Below, piece by piece: positions 59,841 to 64,000 of a stretch of DNA of 64,000 bases. The notes under the pieces are model-generated. The model was not told where the DNA came from and ran no database searches. It saw only the letters and a program-made list of their open reading frames with translations. The DNA lies in assembly GCA_945859605.1 (NCBI GenBank), contig OX243827.1:9744713-9808712 (forward strand), written 5' to 3'. How positions within the stretch are numbered: position 1 is the stretch's first letter; the number at the start of each line of letters is the position of its first letter. Source of the stretch: Lumbricus rubellus. Its lineage: Eukaryota; Annelida; Clitellata; Crassiclitellata; Lumbricidae. Both the position numbers and the translations under genes were made by a program.

Positions 59841-62546
59841 GGGTCATTCCGTGCCAAATCAACCGATGACTCCCACTCTCCGATCCAGATTTTCTTGATA
59901 TTTTCACCAAAAATCAATTATCATCTGGTATGAAGAACTGGAAAGTTTCAAGTGTCCACAGTGAAAACTGACCGAGTTATGGGGTACTGAAGTTGGTGGG
60001 GGTAGGTCGAAAATTGAACGCGAATTTGCGTCTGCGAAATTTCTTCCATTTTCACACGTTAATAACTTTGATCTAGGGCAGCTAAAGACATTTGGTTTTC
60101 AGTTTTCAGTTCTGTGCATAGCATGGATTGACAAGATCAAGTAATATTTGCTGTCTTTGATACAAGGAATTATTAAGAATTTTTGAAAAGTGTCGAAATA
60201 TTTCTTGCCGAGCCCATTTTTGTCATGTTTGCAGACACACTACACTGGCAGGATATGCAAGAAAGGAATAATTTTTGTGTGGTTTTATTCACCTATTAGT
60301 GGAGTCTTAAATGTGTAATTTATTTCTTTCTGAGTTGAAAGGAAATGCTGTGGCTCTTTGCCAAAAACCCTTCATCTCCGCGACAGTGGTCACTTTCAAC
60401 TGACCAAATGGGCATGTGGATCACCTGCTAAACAAGTCAAACACCTTTCATTGGAATGCTTAAAGAAAAACCTTTTCACTGATACCAATTTCTTGTTGGT
60501 ACTCTTAAGAATAAGTTATTAAATTATTTTTTCAAAACTCGTGATTTTTAATGCGAATTTGCGTCCGCAAATGTTTTTACCATTTTCAGACGTAAATAAC
60601 GTCTGATCTAGAGCAGCTAAACACATTTGGTTTTCAGTTTCCAGCTCTGTGCATAGCATGGATTGGCAAGGTCAAGTGATATTTGCTCTGTTTGATATGA
60701 GGAATTAATAAGAATTTTTGAAAAGTGTCGAAATATTTCTTACCGAGGTCATTTTTGTCATGTTTGAAGACACACTACACTTGCAGGATATGCAAGAAAG
60801 GAATAATTTTTGTGTGGTTTTATTCACCTATTAGTGGAGTCTTAAATGTGTAATTTATTTCTTTCTGAGTTGGAAGGAAATGCTGTGGCTCTTTGCCAAA
60901 AACCCTTCATCTCCGCGACAGTGGTCACTTTCAACTGACCAAATGGGCATGTGGATCACCTGCTAAACAAGTCAAACACCTTTCATTGGAATGCTTAAAG
61001 AAAACCCTTTTCACTGATACCAATTTCTTGTTGGTGCTCGTAAGAATAAGTTATTAAATTATTTTTTCAAAACCACTGATTTTTAATGCAATTTGCGTCC
61101 GCAAATTTTTTCACCATTTTCAGACGTAAGTAACTTCTGATCTAGAGCAGCTAAACACATTTGGTTTTCAGTTTCCACTTCTTTGCATAGCATGGATTGG
61201 CAGGACCAAGTGATATTTGCTGTCTTTGATGTAGGGAATTAATAATAATTTTTTAAAAGTGTCGAAACATTTCTTATCGAGGACATTTTTTTCATGCTTA
61301 CAGACACACTTTAATGACCTTATAAAGTTATAATCAGAGCACCAACAAAAGATTGGTATCAGTGAAAAGCTTTTCTTCGAGCTTTCCAATGATGTGTGTT
61401 TGACTTGTTTAGCAGGTGTCCCACATGCCCATTTGGTCAGTTGAAAGTGACCACTGTCACAAAGATAAAGGGTTTTTGGCAAAGTGCTACAGCTCTTCCT
61501 GTAGACCAAACAACACAAATAAATTGCACATTTAAAACTTCACTAATAGGTGAATAAAAACACTCAAAAAGTATTCCATTCTTGCAGATCCTGCCAGTGC
61601 AGTGTGTCTGCAAACATGACAAAAATGACCTCGGTAAGAAATATTTCGACACTTTTCAAAAATTCTTATTAATTCCTCATATCAAACAGAGCAAATATCA
61701 CTTGACCTTGCCAATCCATGCTATGCACAGAGCTGGAAACTGAAAACCAAATGTGTTTAGCTGCTCTAGATCAGAAGTTATTTACGTCTGAAAATGGTAA
61801 AAACATTTGCGGACGCAAATTCGCATTAAAAATCACGAGTTTTGAAAAAATAATTTAATAACTTATTCTTAAGAGTACCAACAAGAAATTGGTATCAGTG
61901 AAAAGGTTTTTCTTTAAGCTTTCCAATGAAAGGTGTTTGACTTGTTTAGCAGGTGATCCACATGCCCATTTGGTCAGTTGAAAGTGACCACTGTCACGGA
62001 GATGAAGGGTTTTTGGCAAAGAGCCACAGCATTTCCTTTCAACCCAGAAAGAAATAAATTACACATTTAAGACTCCACTAATAGATGAATAAAACCACAC
62101 AAAAATTATTCCTTTCTTGCATATCCTGCCAGTGTAGTGTGTCTGCAAACATGACAAAAATGGGCTCGGCAAGAAATATTTCGACACTTTTCAAAAATTC
62201 TTATTAATTCCTTGTATCAAAGACAGCAAATATTACTTGATCTTGTCAATCCATGCTATGCACAGAACTGAAAACTGAAAACCAAATGTCTTTAGCTGCC
62301 CTAGATCAAAAGTTATTAACGTGTGAAAATGGAAGAAATTTCGCAGACGCAAATTCGCGTTCAATTTTCGGCCTACCCCCACCAACTTCAGTACCCCATA
62401 ACTCGGTCAGTTTTCACTGTGGACACTTGAAACTTTCCAGTTCTTCATACCAGATGATAATTGATTTTTGGTGAAAATATCAAGAAAATCTGGATCGGAG
62501 AGTGGGGAAAAGTTGGATTTTTGGTTGATTTGGCACGGAATGACCC
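59841..62546. mobile_element. Large fold-back DNA transposon with tandem-repeat arms
   Basis: The ends are exact inverted copies (GGGTCATTCCGTGCCAAATC at 59841 and its complement ending at 62546). The flanks are identical TAGT (59837-59840 and 62547-62550), a 4-bp target duplication. The left arm (to about 61315) holds two full units of about 530 bp starting near 60020 and 60550 and part of a third; the right arm (from about 61330) is the inverted counterpart with fewer units. No transposase frame is recognised. The structure recalls fold-back/TU-type elements. The superfamily is unassigned; 4-bp duplications occur in several DNA transposon groups. Confidence 0.9.
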
Positions 62547-62569
62547 TAGTGTAAGCTAATTTGGTAAGA

Positions 62570-62666
62570 ATGTCGAACTGTCAACGAGTTGGCTGGACTG
62601 GGAGCGCCTCTGAGTACGTTTCTTGAAGAAGCGCTATATATAAATTCACGAAATGAAGGAACGAAT
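62570..62666 (+). mobile_element. SINE/LINE tail fragment
   Basis: GGGAGCGCCTCTGAGTACG, AGAAGCGCTATATATAAATT; directly after the fold-back element. Confidence 0.55.
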
Positions 62667-62984
62667 CCAGAGGCACATGCAGGTACATACATTTTCATTG
62701 AAGTCATAAACTTCTTGATGGTAGTATATTTCTAATCATGCGTTTTTCTTAATTTTTCTCGATATCGATTCAAATTATGCGCTGTATAATTTTAACTTTT
62801 TTCGTGAACAATCGTAATCTTTGTCTTCTGCTTCCATTTTAACAAAAATGTTCTGAAGTTGATTTACAAAAAAATTGAGTGGAGTCACGCATTTTCTTTC
62901 TAACAATATCCATAATCTATATTACATCATTGTTAATTTAACAACAAAATAATTTAAGTAACACAGTATATCATAATAATAATA

Positions 62985-63208
62985 TTTGTTTGTTTGTATG
63001 TGCACTCATTATAGCGCCCCTTCAATCTCTCTATACTCAGAGGCGCTCCCGAATGCAGAGCGGACACTGTATCGGAGTTTCACGCTGAAGCGCTGAGCAA
63101 TTGCGAGTGAAGGACTTGCCCAAGGTCCTTACGCGGCGAGGTGGATTTGAACCTCAAACCTTCCGGCTCCAAGGCAATGATGCCACCACTACACCACCGC
63201 GTCCCACA
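62985..63208 (-). mobile_element. SINE, antisense, near full length
   Basis: Well preserved, ending CCACCGCGTCCCAC; about 440 bp after the fold-back element. Confidence 0.88.
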
Positions 63209-63209
63209 A

Positions 63210-64000
63210 ATATTACGTACAATTCCTCAAGTGTGCATACATTGCTGTTTATCCTTTCAGCCTGAACATTGAACAATGTCAACTGCCTTTATCAAAGATG
63301 CTGATCTAATGTAGCACACGCGGTTTCTATATTCAATTGTGCTGCTAATAAAACTCAAAGTAGAAAAGATGAATGATTTATCATTTAAAAACCAATAATA
63401 TCTATACAACACGTCGTCTGTTTAGAGTGCAATGGTGCTAACTCCATGGCTAAATGCATTGGAGTTAGAACCATTGCACTCTAAACAGACGACGTGCAAA
63501 TCAACAGAGGGGAATGATCACAAACGTGAATCATTTGCATGAAACCATTCCAGTTTGATCTCACATCATACTCAACTGCTCATCTCTAAAAAGCATTTAT
63601 ATAGATCCATATCTAAAGAATGTGACTGGGCAAAAACTACTTTCTGGATGACAGCAATATTTAAGTGTAAACTTTGCTGTTAAAAGAGAAAGGTGGGGTT
63701 CATTGGGGTTAATTGGGTAAAGCATGATACAACAAAGGAATGTTTCTGCCTCCTTTTTAGTAAATATGACTTTAACTCTTTCAAGTCACTTAACTAGTTA
63801 ATGCCCAAAGTTGTAAAACTAAACAAATTAAGCTGTAATTTCAGTAAGCTCAACAACTTGGCGCAGTAACATGGCTGGGAACTTATTTATAATTGATTCC
63901 TGCTACAATATGAGTACTTCACATACTATCTATTTTAACAGACGTCAGGAACTAACACAGTGATAAAAAAAATGGCTTGTATCACCATTGCAGAACCAAG
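63210..64000. other. Window end, no gene recognised
   Basis: AT-rich sequence; only the hairpin at 63410-63496 stands out. If TNPO3 continues, its N-terminal exons are probably beyond 64000. Confidence 0.45.
63410..63496. repeat. 87-nt near-perfect hairpin
   Basis: Arms of 37 nt (63410-63446 and 63460-63496) pair with one mismatch around a 13-nt loop; the ends are CACGTCGTCTG and CAGACGACGTG. It could be a tiny fold-back MITE or a small-RNA precursor; flanking CAA on both sides slightly favours the former. Confidence 0.85.

Noticed and set aside
61168..61652. Cysteine-containing minus-strand frames in the fold-back element
   Set aside because: They track the repeat unit and its inverted copy, and no transposase or other domain is recognised.

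Overview
This is a window of animal (metazoan) nuclear DNA. It has split genes with GT-AG introns, tRNA-derived SINEs, LINE fragments, many small DNA transposons, microsatellites, and one 200-N assembly gap. There are no operons and no prokaryotic signals. Conserved protein similarity and many short phase-matched exons suggest a slowly evolving, probably aquatic, invertebrate. I cannot name the species.

Two protein genes were rebuilt exon by exon, and they face each other tail to tail. Gene 1 (plus strand, 6393-28065) encodes a PTB-then-SH2 adaptor most like SH2D5. Four exons carry a start methionine and most of the PTB domain, one carries a serine-rich linker, and three carry a complete SH2 domain and the stop. 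The exon for the last PTB helix was not found and may lie in the gap at 16129-16328. Gene 2 (minus strand, 56907 down to 34598) is transportin-3 (TNPO3), a karyopherin-beta that imports SR-rich splicing factors. Twenty exons join in one frame to give the C-terminal 746 residues and the stop. The N-terminal part lies beyond the window or in undetected exons above 56907.

The rest is mostly repeats. 1-5000: purine-rich DNA, SINE and LINE pieces, a 165-bp tandem array and (TA)n/(CA)n tracts. 5000-6392: low-repeat GC-rich DNA, probably the 5' region of gene 1. 6483-27918: introns of gene 1. 28066-34597: the convergent intergenic region, with minisatellites, SINEs, a Helitron-like copy and a 116-bp hAT-like element. 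34659-56763: introns of TNPO3, with SINEs, a LINE reverse transcriptase relic and MITEs that often lie 13-40 bp from splice sites. 56908-64000: no exon found; it holds a Helitron-like copy, a 2.7-kb fold-back element with a 4-bp target duplication (59841-62546), a tandem run of CRE-type palindromes, and an 87-nt near-perfect hairpin (63410-63496).

The DNA transposons were recognised by their ends and target duplications: hAT-like (8 bp), Harbinger-like (3 bp), piggyBac-like (TTAA) and Helitron-like (TC...CTAG, A/T insertion). The most interesting protein observation is an invertebrate SH2D5-like adaptor that keeps the phosphotyrosine-binding arginine.
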